DNA from: Leucocoprinus leucothites
Taxonomy: Eukaryota; Basidiomycota; Agaricomycetes; Agaricales; Agaricaceae
Length of the DNA stretch: 64,000 nt
NCBI GenBank assembly: GCA_013368445.1
Contig: JAACJO010000004.1
Coordinates: forward strand, 930,001-994,000
Direction of reading: 5' to 3'
The translations under genes and the position numbers were made by a program. Of this stretch, positions 1-10,110 are shown one piece after another. The stretch's first letter is position 1; the number at the start of each line of letters is the position of its first letter. The notes beneath the pieces were generated by a model. That model was not told the origin of the DNA. It saw only the letters and a program-made list of their open reading frames with translations, and searched no databases.

Positions 1-2
1 AT

Positions 3-371
3 CAAGGTTACGCCCTCACTAGAGCCGTCCATGCCCGACACACGCCACTTATCCGTCTCCTGCTCCAAATGGGTGCATCACCCGCACATAAGGAAGGGAT
101 GGCGGTTAGGGTCGCTATTAAACAGAGGAATCTGAAAATGGTTAAATTGCTAGTCGAGAGAGACGGGTCTTTGGTTCTACCTGGCCTGACGAAGGGAGAG
201 GTGCAGAAGCCTCAGAAGGGAAAACGCAGGAGGTTGGAGGATCGGGTTGAGGTGGATCAGTCGATGCTCAAGCTGGCGGTCAAGTGTAATGCGGGGGATA
301 TCATAGACTATCTTGCATGGGAGAAGGGTGTCGTACCCGATATGCAGACTTTGACGCGTATACGGAAATAA
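3..371 (+). CDS. Ankyrin-repeat protein, 3' end only (partial)
   Basis: Reading frame 3 is open from the window edge to the TAA at 369-371 and gives 122 residues of the C-terminal end of a protein. Two helix pairs look like ankyrin repeats: one around TPLIRLLLQMGASP and a second around AIKQRNLKMVKLLVERDG, both with the typical LLL/LLV-x-x-GA-type second helix. A short basic linker (KGKRRR) follows, then a third weaker helix pair (LKLAVKCNAGDIIDYLAWEKG). The start and any upstream exons lie outside the window, so the full size, other domains and function are unknown. Ankyrin repeats are protein-binding scaffolds and do not by themselves indicate a pathway. Confidence 0.6.
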   Translation, partial: QGYALTRAVHARHTPLIRLLLQMGASPAHKEGMAVRVAIKQRNLKMVKLLVERDGSLVLPGLTKGEVQKPQKGKRRRLEDRVEVDQSMLKLAVKCNAGDIIDYLAWEKGVVPDMQTLTRIRK

Positions 372-594
372 AATTGATCTCTTCGGGACCCTAGTCACAC
401 AAAGATAGGGTCGATGAGATAAAATGCTCGGGAAATAGATAGCCAATACAAGCAAGAGGAATAGAAATGCTGCTTTGAAAGTATCCTAGTACAGCGGAAT
501 AGTGAGACAACAAAAAGGATGGGAATCATACAAGCGGAATGGGTGGATAGGACAGATTGCACAAAACAATATAGACGGGTGGAATGATATCGCG

Positions 595-1286
595 CTAGAT
601 ATCATCAATGTCGACTTCTCCCTCATCTCCGAACTCGAAGGCGCACTCGCCATCTTCTTCACCGAATGCATCTGTCTCGTTGATCTTGGCGTTTTCAGGC
701 AATTCGCCGTACGCTTTTACTATCGGGTGGGTTTAGGATCAAAGTGGAATGGTAAGAATAGCTGTAGAAGAGACGTACGATTTCGAGCTTCATCGGCTGT
801 GTATTTCACAATCACATCTGCCTTTCCGTCTTGGAATTCTCGTAGAGATAGCAGTACGATGTCACCCTGATTGATCCAGACCTAATGAAGCGAACAGCGG
901 AAATTTTCAGCAATTTCATTCGGAGAGGAAAGTGTCGCAAATGAACGCACCTTCTTCCTCATCTTTCCACGGATATGCGCCAACCGTTTCTCACCGTCGA
1001 AGCATTGAGCCTCAAGGCGACCGTTTCCAAGCATCTTTGTCACCTGGGCGTATTCTTGTCCGTCTTCACGGAACACAAGCTCACGCTTGTCATCGTCGTT
1101 TTCATTCTTTCCACGTCTCCTGTTCTTGCCACCCTGTTCCCGATGTGAGCAAATTACATTCTGTGTGTGGAATTGGGATACAAGGCTCGACGAACCTTTC
1201 CTTTGTTCTACATGAGGGACAAGGGAGAAACTCTGGTTAGTAATCGGATCCTAGGAGTAATAGGCCAAGCCACTTACCTTCGGCAT
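595..1286 (-). CDS. TIF11: Translation initiation factor eIF1A
   Basis: Encodes eIF1A, which binds the 40S A site and promotes scanning and start-codon selection in the cytoplasm. Five exons join in frame: 1278-1286, 1196-1207, 951-1133, 779-881 and 595-719, giving 143 residues, the usual family length. Directly visible are the basic N-terminus ([15 protein letters not shown]), the OB-fold core ([44 protein letters not shown]) and the acidic C-terminus ending in GEVDIDDI. The first two coding exons are only 9 and 12 nt (MPK and NKGK), so automated callers could easily miss the true start. All introns are GT-AG. Identification is very secure because the core is nearly invariant in eukaryotes. 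Confidence 0.95.
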
Positions 1287-2043
1287 TTCTACAAAGCTAG
1301 GACCTTAGCGAAACTCTGCGTAAAAGGAGCGAATACAGAAGCTTTGACGATATGTGTAAATCGACTCGAGAAGTCGATGTATCTGAATGAGTTTTCGAAG
1401 AGAAAGGACAAGAGAGAACGATAGAGTCAGAAAGAAGCACTGCCTATCAAATCAAGGCAATCACAAACCGACTTGTGTGTGCGCATGTTTGTCATCTCCT
1501 TCCAGCCCTTCATCCTGTTTTGGGCTGGGGGCGTTTGCGTAAACGTCGAAACAAAAATAGAATTCGAGAAAACGGTGCGAACGATTAATCCCTTCAAGGG
1601 TTTCTTCGGAAATCGAGCCAGGAAATACTTGAGAACACCGACCCCCCCCAGCGTGTATTCCCCTCGGTTTACATACTTGGGCCTTCGAGGCACCCACGAC
1701 CCTACAACTGCACAACCTTCAACCTTTGAAATTTCGCGTTTTAAATTTTTGATTCGGAAGGAAAGAGATACAGAGGTAGGAGAAAAGTGTGTGTTCAAAC
1801 AAAGGCCGTGCAAGTCCGAGAGGGGTCGAGTAGTCGAAAGCTAGAGTTCCTGGAGTGTTGAGCTTGGAGAGTAGCAAAGGACAACTGCGCCGCGTGGATT
1901 TTGAGTGGTAGTATACAAGGGAAGGGTTCGAGTATTTTTCCATAGAAAACTGTCATTCCATTCCACAGGACCCCCCCTTTTTGTCCTCTCCCCTTGCACC
2001 TCCACTTGCCGTTGCTCGGGTCCAAGAATGTACGTACACCGGT
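1287..2043. other. Intergenic, no gene seen
   Basis: This stretch lies upstream of the eIF1A start and downstream of the CDC16 stop, both genes being on the minus strand, so it should hold the eIF1A promoter and the CDC16 3' end. Overlapping open frames on both strands at 1430-1840 resemble no family and lack splice or codon support. A run of eight C at 1642-1649 and one of seven near 1970 are the only compositional features noticed. Confidence 0.5.
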
Positions 2044-4955
2044 CTACTCGCCAATGCTCATCTCATCCCCTTCCTCTTCTTGCCTTTTCCCATGCGCTCC
2101 GCCGGTAACACTAGAAGAAGCAGCCACTCCAGTGGCATTATTCGTAGAAGCAGAAGCACCAGCCAGTTGAAGATGGGAACGAGGCAACCCTAAACCCAAC
2201 AATGCTCTTTCCTTCCCTTTAATCTTGACTCCTAGTTTCATGTACGTCTCCTTCAGCTCCTTGATGGCTTGACGAAACTCTGCGTCCGGGGAGGTTTGTC
2301 CGGGAACTTGACTTGTGACGGTGTCGATGGCCATGTTGAGGACTTCAAGGATGTGTGGATTGGCGGGGTCGATGCTTAACGACTGATGTCAAGGGGATGT
2401 GAGTAAAGGGTGTTTGACAGTGGGAGAAGGGGGTACGGACTTCATGATATCTGATGATGGCTTGGTCGAGGTCACCCTTGAGGTGATATACCATTCCAAG
2501 GAATCCGAGCGCCACCGAGTGTCGGGGCTCAAGTTCAAGGACCTTCTTGTACGTCTCTTGAGCATCATCCAAGCGTCTAATATCAACGGTTAAACTGACA
2601 TCCGTGAGTGCGTCAAAACATCGGACAAATACTCACCGAAGTCGACGATAGCATGTTCCGAGGTTGATGTATGTTGTCGCCCAAGACTTTCTTGAACTTT
2701 GCGTAACTTGCGCCAGCTCCAATGCTTCTTGGAAGAACGTAGCCGCTTTCTCAAAGTCTCCGTGATTGTACGCCATCACTCCACGCTCATTCATTAGTAG
2801 AGGATCACCATCACACATGGAGTATGCGGCGTTCAGGGCTTCATCCGCGAGGGCGTAGTTGGATAGCATGATGTGTTCCATGCCGACGAACATGAGTGGT
2901 AGATGCGACCTTTGACAGCGTTAGGTGATGAATTATATCGGAAGCGGAGAGTTAACGTACCCAGTAAACATACGCGCGCACGTCGAGTACGCGGTTACAG
3001 CATGATCATGTTCACCTTCGAGAGCAAAAGTATGACCAAATGCGACCCAAGCTGGAGCAAACCGAGGATCCATCAACGATGTTTTACTGCAAAGGACGAC
3101 TGAATTTGGTGACTCAATGGCGGTAGTACGAAGGATAGCCTTACCTGAAATACTGTCGTGCCTGGTGCCACTTTCCTCCGCTCAGATACCATACACCGAC
3201 GGCATACCAGCTAATAGGATTCTCTGGCTCCCGATCGACCATTTCATGTGCGAGCATGAAGAGCTTCGAGTGCAGATGTTGTAAGTGATACATGCAGGCT
3301 ATGTGAAGTGGCATCGTCAGGTTGTGTATCGACACTAACCCCAGAACCCTACGTTAGAGGTTAGTACTGCTGGGATAGAGAGCTAAGGAGGGGATATGCA
3401 CCGTGTAGTAATGGTGAAACAATCAGCCCATCTGAAATTCGCATACAAAGCATCCGCAAAGCTGAACAGCACATCCGGGTTGTCACCTAGATTGTATTCC
3501 TCCACGAGTTTTTGCCTCGTCAGTGCATGCTCTTTGACGTGCTTGTATTTTCGTAGACGAGACGTATAAATAAGTTGGACGAACTGTGCGTCTTGTGGCG
3601 TTTGGTGAGAGTACGATAAACCCCGAACGAATTCCCATTCTGTAGTCATGAATTAACCATGGGATCGAGGGAAGGATCGAAAATATGACACACCTTCGTC
3701 TGGGGTCATCATCTCGCCCGTGACAAGTTGGTCGAATGCTTCGAAGCATTTCACGTCGAGTGCTAGAGCCTCCATGAAGCACTGTTTTGCCTGGTCACCG
3801 CGGTTGAGTTTAAGCATTAATATGCCTCTGAGGTGACACATGGACGCTTCTACCTACGAGCAAGTTGGGAAAAATTCAAGCCGACAAGTATTAGTAGTAA
3901 ACATACTTTGATCCCTCCATCGAGGTTAGGTATTGAAGGCCCACTACGACCTGATGTAAGCCTCAGTATTTGCAAAGTGAATCCGAACGATAGCACAACA
4001 TACCAGACTCCCTGAAGGGGTTGGACTCTCCCAACATCTCCAATGCGTCAGACCAATTCCCCTGGCGCATCTATCCTCCCTTAACTCTAAATGCATTATG
4101 GGACTAATAAAAAACACATACCTGACACTGTGCAGCAAGATACCGACAAGCAACACTCATATCGACTAGCCTCGACACTTTCTCCTGTTGGTCTACTGTG
4201 ACTTCAATGATCCCTGCAGGACCCATAGGTAGCCGTTGTGAGTTGGCCGATTGCGACACATCATCCTCTTTTCCTTTTCCCTTGCTCTGGCCATTGATGG
4301 TAGGAGGGGGCGTGGATGGTTTAGGTGGTGGAGTAGTGAATGGTCGAGTGAGTAAACGTTCTGCTCGTGAGTATTGGTGTGTCATGAAATATGTCTGAGC
4401 GAGCCAAAATGCATCATTTGGGTCATCTGAGAATTGGTCACAGCGCAAACGAAATCAACTTGTTGGTTCTGTAATTTACGGGTATAGTTTTTCAAACGTA
4501 CTCGTCCAACTGAGAATTTTATCCCCCCAGAACGCAGCAGTCTCGTATAGATGCTGCATGAGGGCATCATGCCGCCAAAGTCGCATCCGATCAACCATAC
4601 CCCATTCATACTCGCTTTCGTCATCGATGCCCTCCTCAGAATCCTGAAAGACATCTGTAGTGTCATGGGCCAGCGGGTGTGGTTTATTCACGCTGGATTT
4701 TGCTTTCCGGTGCCGCCTTGGAGATGAACGGAGAGGTGATGCTGGTAGCACTGATCTATTTGGGTCGAGACCGAGCGAGTGAGGGTTGGAGATGGTACTT
4801 GTGTTGGCGTCCATGTAAGAATCCACCATTTGCTGTGGGCCAAACGAGAAAGAAGAACTGATTGAACCACGATGGTGTCGCGACGTAGACGGCGACGGTA
4901 ATCTAGGTATAGAGCTCATTGGGAACTGGGGGTGGGGAGGAGGAGTGGAGTCCAT
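2044..4955 (-). CDS. CDC16: Anaphase-promoting complex subunit CDC16 (APC6), TPR protein
   Basis: CDC16/APC6 is a tetratricopeptide scaffold subunit of the APC/C ubiquitin ligase, which triggers cyclin and securin destruction in the nucleus. Eleven exons join in frame (4502-4955, 4122-4426, 4004-4061, 3907-3950, 3694-3853, 3402-3639, 3145-3348, 2961-3086, 2637-2909, 2441-2576, 2044-2382) to give 778 residues. The first about 130 residues are Ser/Pro-rich and probably disordered. TPR motifs follow, including [21 protein letters not shown], the family-specific [43 protein letters not shown], and [21 protein letters not shown] with [19 protein letters not shown]. The donor at 3401 (GTGCAT) and that at 2440 (GTCCGT) are weaker than usual, but both joins restore the conserved frame. 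The ATG at 4955 is the first in the open frame. Confidence 0.93.
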
Positions 4956-5042
4956 TGTGGTGGTACGAACAAGATTAGGGTCGAGCTCAAGGTCACGCGT
5001 CTCAATAACGCGTTGATTGGATCAGTAAGGGAAACCAAACAA

Positions 5043-6001
5043 TCAGCGCCTCCCCCCTAAGCCAAACCCCATCGCATAGCCCATGCATTTGCCTTTGATA
5101 TTAGGATCCGGTCGCCAGAATTTGTGCTCTATTGTCTTGACTTTTCTTCTACGCCTCCGTTTCGGTTTTGTTGCGTTGACGTCGTCGAGGGTGCGATTGA
5201 GATCAATTATTGGATTAACTCGGGCCGAGCTTTGCAGGGGTTCTGGTTTAGCAGACGCATCGTACGGATAGCCGAGCTTTCTTTGAACAGGAGGTCTGGT
5301 ATTGCGAGCGGGTTTGTTGTGACATAATATCATGACAGTCGAGTTGGAAGTCAAAGGTGAGGGTAGTTTAAGGTGGAGGACGGAGCTTTGAGTAGACGGG
5401 TGTCGCTTTCAAAACCTCAGTATGTTTGGAATAAAATTCACCCGAGGTGGTGACATACAGATGGTTTCAAAGACTCTTCCATTACCCAGTCAGCATTGAC
5501 TGCGACTGCGAACGCTCGTTCTCGACGTTCCTTGGCTTGAGCTTCATTATCTTCGACTTCAGGTTCTTTGACACTGTATCCTTGCTTAGGTACCTCAAAA
5601 GAGACGAATATAGGAGTAAACATACTTCATTAGACGTTCTTGTTTAGGCTTTAGAGACACAGGGACCGGTGGACCCCTTGAAATTAAACGAAACACTACC
5701 AGAACAAAACTATACATCAACAGGTCAATTTCTACAGTACAGGATTCAAGGGCGTACGAATAGGCTCTTCCTCCTTCCCCTCCGCCTTATCTACTTGAGC
5801 TGTGACCTTCCTCCGTTTCTTCAACCTCTCCTCCACATCGAATTGAGGAGCAGTGCGTTTCATCACCGCGTTAAACTCGTCCATCAATCCTAAATCAGGT
5901 TGTGAGTAGCCATTCTCATCCTCCTTTTCATCCAACAATTTTCTTGACACAGTTTGCGTCTTCTCTAACACGAGATGTGGATTAACAGAACGAGGAATCA
6001 T
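5043..6001 (-). CDS. Conserved-looking protein of unknown function, 263 aa
   Basis: I do not recognise this protein. Four exons join in frame (5758-6001, 5626-5695, 5459-5573, 5043-5405). The N-terminus (PRSVNPHLVLEKTQTVSRKLL) is followed by charged, helix-prone segments, with a Lys/Arg cluster (EERLKKRRKV) near residue 65. The middle has an Arg/Glu-rich helix (AQAKERRERAFAVAVNADW), and the C-terminus has a strongly basic patch (KPKRRRRRKVK) followed by FWRPDPNIKGKCMGYAMGFG, which looks like a conserved motif. The basic clusters suggest a nuclear, perhaps nucleic-acid-associated protein; that is inference. It is transcribed away from NOP15 with only 148 bp between the start codons, which could mean co-regulation with ribosome biogenesis. 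The exon 1-2 join (acceptor before 5695) is the least certain. Confidence 0.65.
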
Positions 6002-6149
6002 TGGGACGATGGGAGAAGGAATAAATGTGTGATGGGATCAATGGAATGTCATCTGTTGTGTGCTGCTTGCCATCACCATCACTGTCCACATTTTTTGATC
6101 TGGTGCTCAGTGCATTTCAGTGTACCTCCTTGTTATCTCTCTTTAAAAC
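6002..6149. promoter_or_regulatory. 148-bp bidirectional promoter region
   Basis: The start codons of the minus-strand unknown protein (6001) and plus-strand NOP15 (6150) face away from each other across only 148 bp, so both must initiate here. I see no clear TATA box; a stretch of alternating catcac/ccatcac (about 6068-6090) and the AT-rich ctctttaaaac at 6138-6148 are the only notable elements. Confidence 0.6.
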
Positions 6150-7664
6150 ATGGCACCGACAGCCACTACAAAAACAAGAACCAAAACAAAATCACCTGCA
6201 CAATCGACGCAGCTGAAAAAGAAAAAATCAGCTGACAATATTGCAGCGAAAGCTACACCTGCAGAGTCGGCGAAACGGAAAAAGGGCGAGGATGAGCCAG
6301 TTATGAAAACGAAAAAGGCCAAAGTGACGATCTTAGAGCCTACGAAGGATAACAAGAAGGGAGCAGAAAAACAGGAGCCCAAAGCGAAGCCAAAGGTCGT
6401 AGAGAAGCCAAAGGAGAAGAAATTGGCGAAATCAAAGATCCTTGCCCCTTCGCCCAAACCCGACACCGAGAGCGAAGCGGAGGAACCTCAACCTACCAAA
6501 TCACAGTCAAAATCTCCTGTCAAATCCACCTCCGCTAAGCAACCTCCCAAACTCATATCCGCCAACGCCAACGCCAAATCAAAATCTCAAGCTAAACCCG
6601 CCGTTTCCTCAGTTAAACCAACAAAGGCTAAGCTGAAGGCGAAATCACCCTCTCCAGCTTTATCAGTCTCCGACGAAGAAGATGAGAATGGCGACAAGGA
6701 CGGGGAGGACGAGAAGGATGCAGGCGAGGAAGTTTCAGACGAGGAAGACGAGGAAGACACCCATCTGCACGGTTTCTCGACCGACGACGACGATTCTTCT
6801 GACGAAGAAGATGGAGAGGAAAAACCTGGTCTTTCAGCTTTCGAAATCGGTAAACTACCTACGGTTGCGAAGGACGATGAATCCGTCAAACGTAGACTTG
6901 AAAAAGCCAAACGGCAACCTGTAAGTTCTATTATTAACAAGAAATACGGTATACAAAACATGCTAATTTTCTGACGTGCGCATTTCCAGACAGAAGATCA
7001 TGGAGTGGTATACATCGGTCGTCTTCCGCACGGTTTCTACGAAGACCAGCTGAGGGGATACTTCTCTCAGTTTGGAGAAATCACTCGACTTCGCATTTCA
7101 CGAAATAAAAAAGTTCGTCCTTTCCCTTTCCTACATTCTCAATCCCCATCTCAATCCGTATCCTTCCAATTACCTAGACAGGAAAATGCAAACACTACGG
7201 CTTCATTGAATTCGACTCTTCCTCTGTTGCTCAGATCGTCGCAGAGACGATGGACAACTACCTTCTCACAGGACACATCTTGAAATGTAAACTAATACCT
7301 AAAGATGAAGTCCACCCAGAACTGTGGATAGGTGCGAATAGGAAGTGGAGGGTCATCCCTAGGGATAGGATTGTTCGTGTGCAGCACAACAAGGTGGGTC
7401 TGGCCACCCTGGGAATTCGGATTTAGGACTAAATTGTTCTCTTGATTTACAGCCGCGGACGGTGGAGCAGAAGGCGAAAGCTAATCAACGGTTGATCAAA
7501 CGACAGAATGCGAGGAAGAGGAAGTTGGAGGCTCTTGGTATTGAGTATGAATTCAATGCAGTTAGTTATGTGAGTCTGCTTTCTGCTTCGTTATCGCAGT
7601 TCATTTAAGCTTATATAACTTCTGCAATATCTAGAAAAAGCCAAAGGCAGCCAAGGCAACATGA
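6150..7664 (+). CDS. NOP15: Nucleolar RRM protein of the NOP15/NIFK family (pre-60S biogenesis)
   Basis: Nop15/NIFK binds pre-rRNA next to ITS2 and is needed for 60S ribosomal subunit assembly in the nucleolus. Five exons (6150-6920, 6990-7112, 7178-7393, 7453-7569, 7635-7664) give 418 residues. The first 257 residues are a long single-exon tail rich in Lys/Ala/Pro and then in Asp/Glu, typical of nucleolar disordered extensions. The RRM follows, with RNP2 VYIGRL (about 263-268) and RNP1 KHYGFIEF (about 303-310). After the RRM come the family-specific segments [19 protein letters not shown] and the basic helix [22 protein letters not shown]. The second intron is followed by a short tandem acceptor region (CTAG then ACAG); the CTAG acceptor keeps the RRM frame. 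The yeast protein is shorter; the acidic extension is the main difference. Confidence 0.88.
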
Positions 7665-8593
7665 TGTTCCGTTACTTCCCACTCGATACATTGTACACTT
7701 ATTTAGTCAATGCTCAGCAGATCTTCGCTTTGACTCAATGCCGTACCTGAACCAGCCTTATTCAGGGCTCAGGCACAAGACCGGAACCCCTATGATAATG
7801 AAACCGACGAGAGATCCGCTTTGAGATGTCGGTGATGTCGTCCGAGTATCGAGTTCATTGAACGACGAACGTTCGATCCTTGGAATAGCTGCAAGGTTTG
7901 ATGTCAACTTGGCCAGGCCAGGCCCATAGCTTCGCTTCTCGAAGGCAGGCACGTCATAGCTCTTGACATTCTACAATGTGGGTCTGAAGGTCAGTCCTCA
8001 TAGTCAGATCTTCAGAGGCTGGTCATCCATCTCTTTCCCCACGTCCTCACCGGATGATGTATACTTAATATTGACGGCTGCTTCCCAAGATTGGCTACGC
8101 ACGCGCTCGGACAAGACATTTCTTCCGCCACGATTGTTCAAACATGTCATCCATCCGTCTTCTTTGAGTTCTCTAGTGCTAATTACTATCGAGTGCTGTG
8201 CCACGATGAACATATCCTAAAAAGGTGAATACACAGCAAGAGAGGAAGAGAAGCCAGTGATGCCATATGTCATGGCGTTTCCTCCCACATACATGAGTAG
8301 TCTAATGTTGGGTTGACATAGAAGCGGAGTATTACAATGCCTGACATAGGGGTAAAGTATATCCAGCTGTTCCAAGACCCTGATGGACTTGCTGCCCGGC
8401 TTTTGGTGTGAACTTCCCAAAATGCTCATGCCAGCTTTCCGCTCGCCGTAAGGGCTCTGAGAAAAATGCGGTATCATTGAGGTCGCCAATAACTTTTTAG
8501 TTCACTCAAAGTGGAAATCGATCCTGCCGAAGCCGAGTCTTCGTTACTGCTTAACAGCAACCTCACGCTTGCCACCGTTCTCTCCCTTTCTTA
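7665..8593. other. Intergenic between convergent genes, no gene seen
   Basis: NOP15 ends at 7664 and the DCG1-like gene ends at 8594 on the other strand, so this is a shared 3' region. Several open frames of 60-90 codons on both strands resemble nothing known and have no convincing splice partners. I see no tRNA or repeat. Confidence 0.5.
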
Positions 8594-9494
8594 TTAGCTA
8601 GGTATCCTAACTAATCCTGAGAGGATTGCAACACCAGATTTCGCACCATCGACGACTTTGGGAACATCATACCCAGCCTCAACATAACCTTGCCTAATCA
8701 AGTCCTCCATTCCCGCCATCCCTTTATCACCGCCGCAATGCAAAAGAACATCTGAATTCCACAGACCCCGAGAGAAGAAGATTGCACACTCACCAGCACA
8801 CCCGAGAATAACAACATCAGCGCCCTTCTCTGCAATCTTCCGGCTCCCTTCTTTCATTTTAGTTGTGATTTTTTGTTGATCACCTTCCCGCAACTCCACG
8901 ACGCCCAACCCGACGGCAATCAGCCCTGCAAACCTTTCGGAAGTCGCACCCAAGAAATTTCGGATCTCGGTGTAGTGAATATACTTGTAGCCTGTTCCAG
9001 TCGTAACAACCCCGAATCGCTGGCCTATGAGCATAGCTTGCACAATCGCAGATTCTAAAATGCCTATAACGGGTTTGGAAGTCTTTTCGCGTAACATGTG
9101 CGTGAGGGGATGGTCGGAAACTGCACGGCATCGCCCAAGTTATCAATATCAAGTTAGTACACAGGTGGACCGGATACATATCACTGATACATCTATTCTC
9201 GTTGGACAGGACGGCGAAACTGATAATAGACTTACAACAGCAGACGAGAAATCCATCATAAGCATCTATTAGTCTCTGGTTTGAGATATCGTCGTAGCAC
9301 ACGTTGGCACTTTGTACTCCTGTTGTGAGATTGTTGATCGCAGGCGGTGCGGTGCTTGGTGCGGTATAAAATGTGAGCTTCGTTGCGGGAGGTGTTAAAG
9401 GGGTCAATGCCTCGATAAGCCCTTCCGTGATGGACTGTGAAGAGTTGGGGTTTATGATCAAAAGTGAGGCTATGTTGTCTGTCGTGAGCGACAT
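8594..9494 (-). CDS. DCG1: Asp/Glu/hydantoin racemase family protein, DCG1-like
   Basis: Member of the Asp/Glu/hydantoin racemase family; yeast Dcg1 is the closest named relative and is controlled with allantoin-degradation genes, although its substrate is not firmly known. Three exons (9236-9494, 8794-9120, 8594-8721) give 237 residues, close to yeast Dcg1. Visible motifs: LLIINPNSS near the N-terminus, the first-half Cys region DGFLVCCFSDHP (one catalytic Cys expected here), KPVIGILESAI, and the second-half Cys motif GADVVILGCAGMAGM, restored only after removing the 72-nt intron 8722-8793. That intron is a multiple of three without a stop, so intron retention would insert 24 residues. The ATG at 9494 is preferred; in-frame ATGs at 9509 and 9539 also exist. 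GATA-core motifs lie just upstream. Confidence 0.87.
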
Positions 9495-10110
9495 GGCTGT
9501 AGTAAGCATAGGTGGAACTTGAATGAGATGAGAGAGCAAGCGGGATGGAGAACGATAATGGTACCCCTGAAGCAGGGAACTGATAACAGCTTCAAACCTT
9601 ATCTTTTGACTAATCTCAAATAGAAAATATTATACTGAAGAGAGATAGCCTTCCCTATAGACGAAGTAATATACGAGCACAGCCAAATGAAACAACCGCC
9701 TGCACTTCCAGACAGAAGGATCCGCCTATAGAGCCGAAGCGAGCGAAAACGAGACAAAGTCGAGCAGAACATCGAGAGTAAAGTTGGCATGGGTGGCTCT
9801 GCAACGGGCTCTCCGAACATCATCATCATGCGAAGTTGGTGATTGACGCCGAGAGGATGCCGTTTTCACGGGAAACCGAACCGGATCCTCTACAATACCT
9901 TATGCTTCTCGTCGCCTGAAGAAAGAAAGAAACTCCATCCATTACGATTCATAATTACATCAAGGAGTTACACAAAGGAAAGCATGAATTGTAAAAACGA
10001 AAAAAACAAAAGAAAATCGGGAAGCAAGGTTAAAAACTAAGTACGGGTGGGGCGACTCGGGCCTGAAAACGATGTTAAGCTGGAGATATAGAAGGAGAGG
10101 GAAAGGACCA
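9495..10110. other. Intergenic: racemase promoter and phosphate-transporter 3' end
   Basis: This 616-bp stretch separates two minus-strand genes. Its left end is the promoter of the DCG1-like gene, with three GATA-core elements listed separately. The right end is an A-rich region (about 9960-10040) probably belonging to the 3' end of the phosphate transporter. No coding sequence is supported. Confidence 0.5.
9554..9603 (-). promoter_or_regulatory. Cluster of GATA-factor core sites upstream of the DCG1-like gene
   Basis: GATAA occurs at 9554-9558 and 9582-9586 on the plus strand, and CTTATC (GATAAG on the minus strand) at 9598-9603, all 60-110 bp upstream of the ATG at 9494. Fungal nitrogen-catabolite GATA factors bind such cores, and yeast DCG1 is under this control. 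The match is suggestive because cores this short also occur by chance. Confidence 0.4.

Noticed and set aside
1427..1844. Overlapping open frames of 120-130 codons on both strands upstream of eIF1A
   Set aside because: Frames on both strands at once are typical of stop-poor non-coding DNA; no motif is present and a run of C suggests low complexity.
6143..6961. Long minus-strand frames rich in Ser/Phe opposite the NOP15 first exon
   Set aside because: They are antisense shadows of the Lys/Glu-rich NOP15 N-terminal exon.
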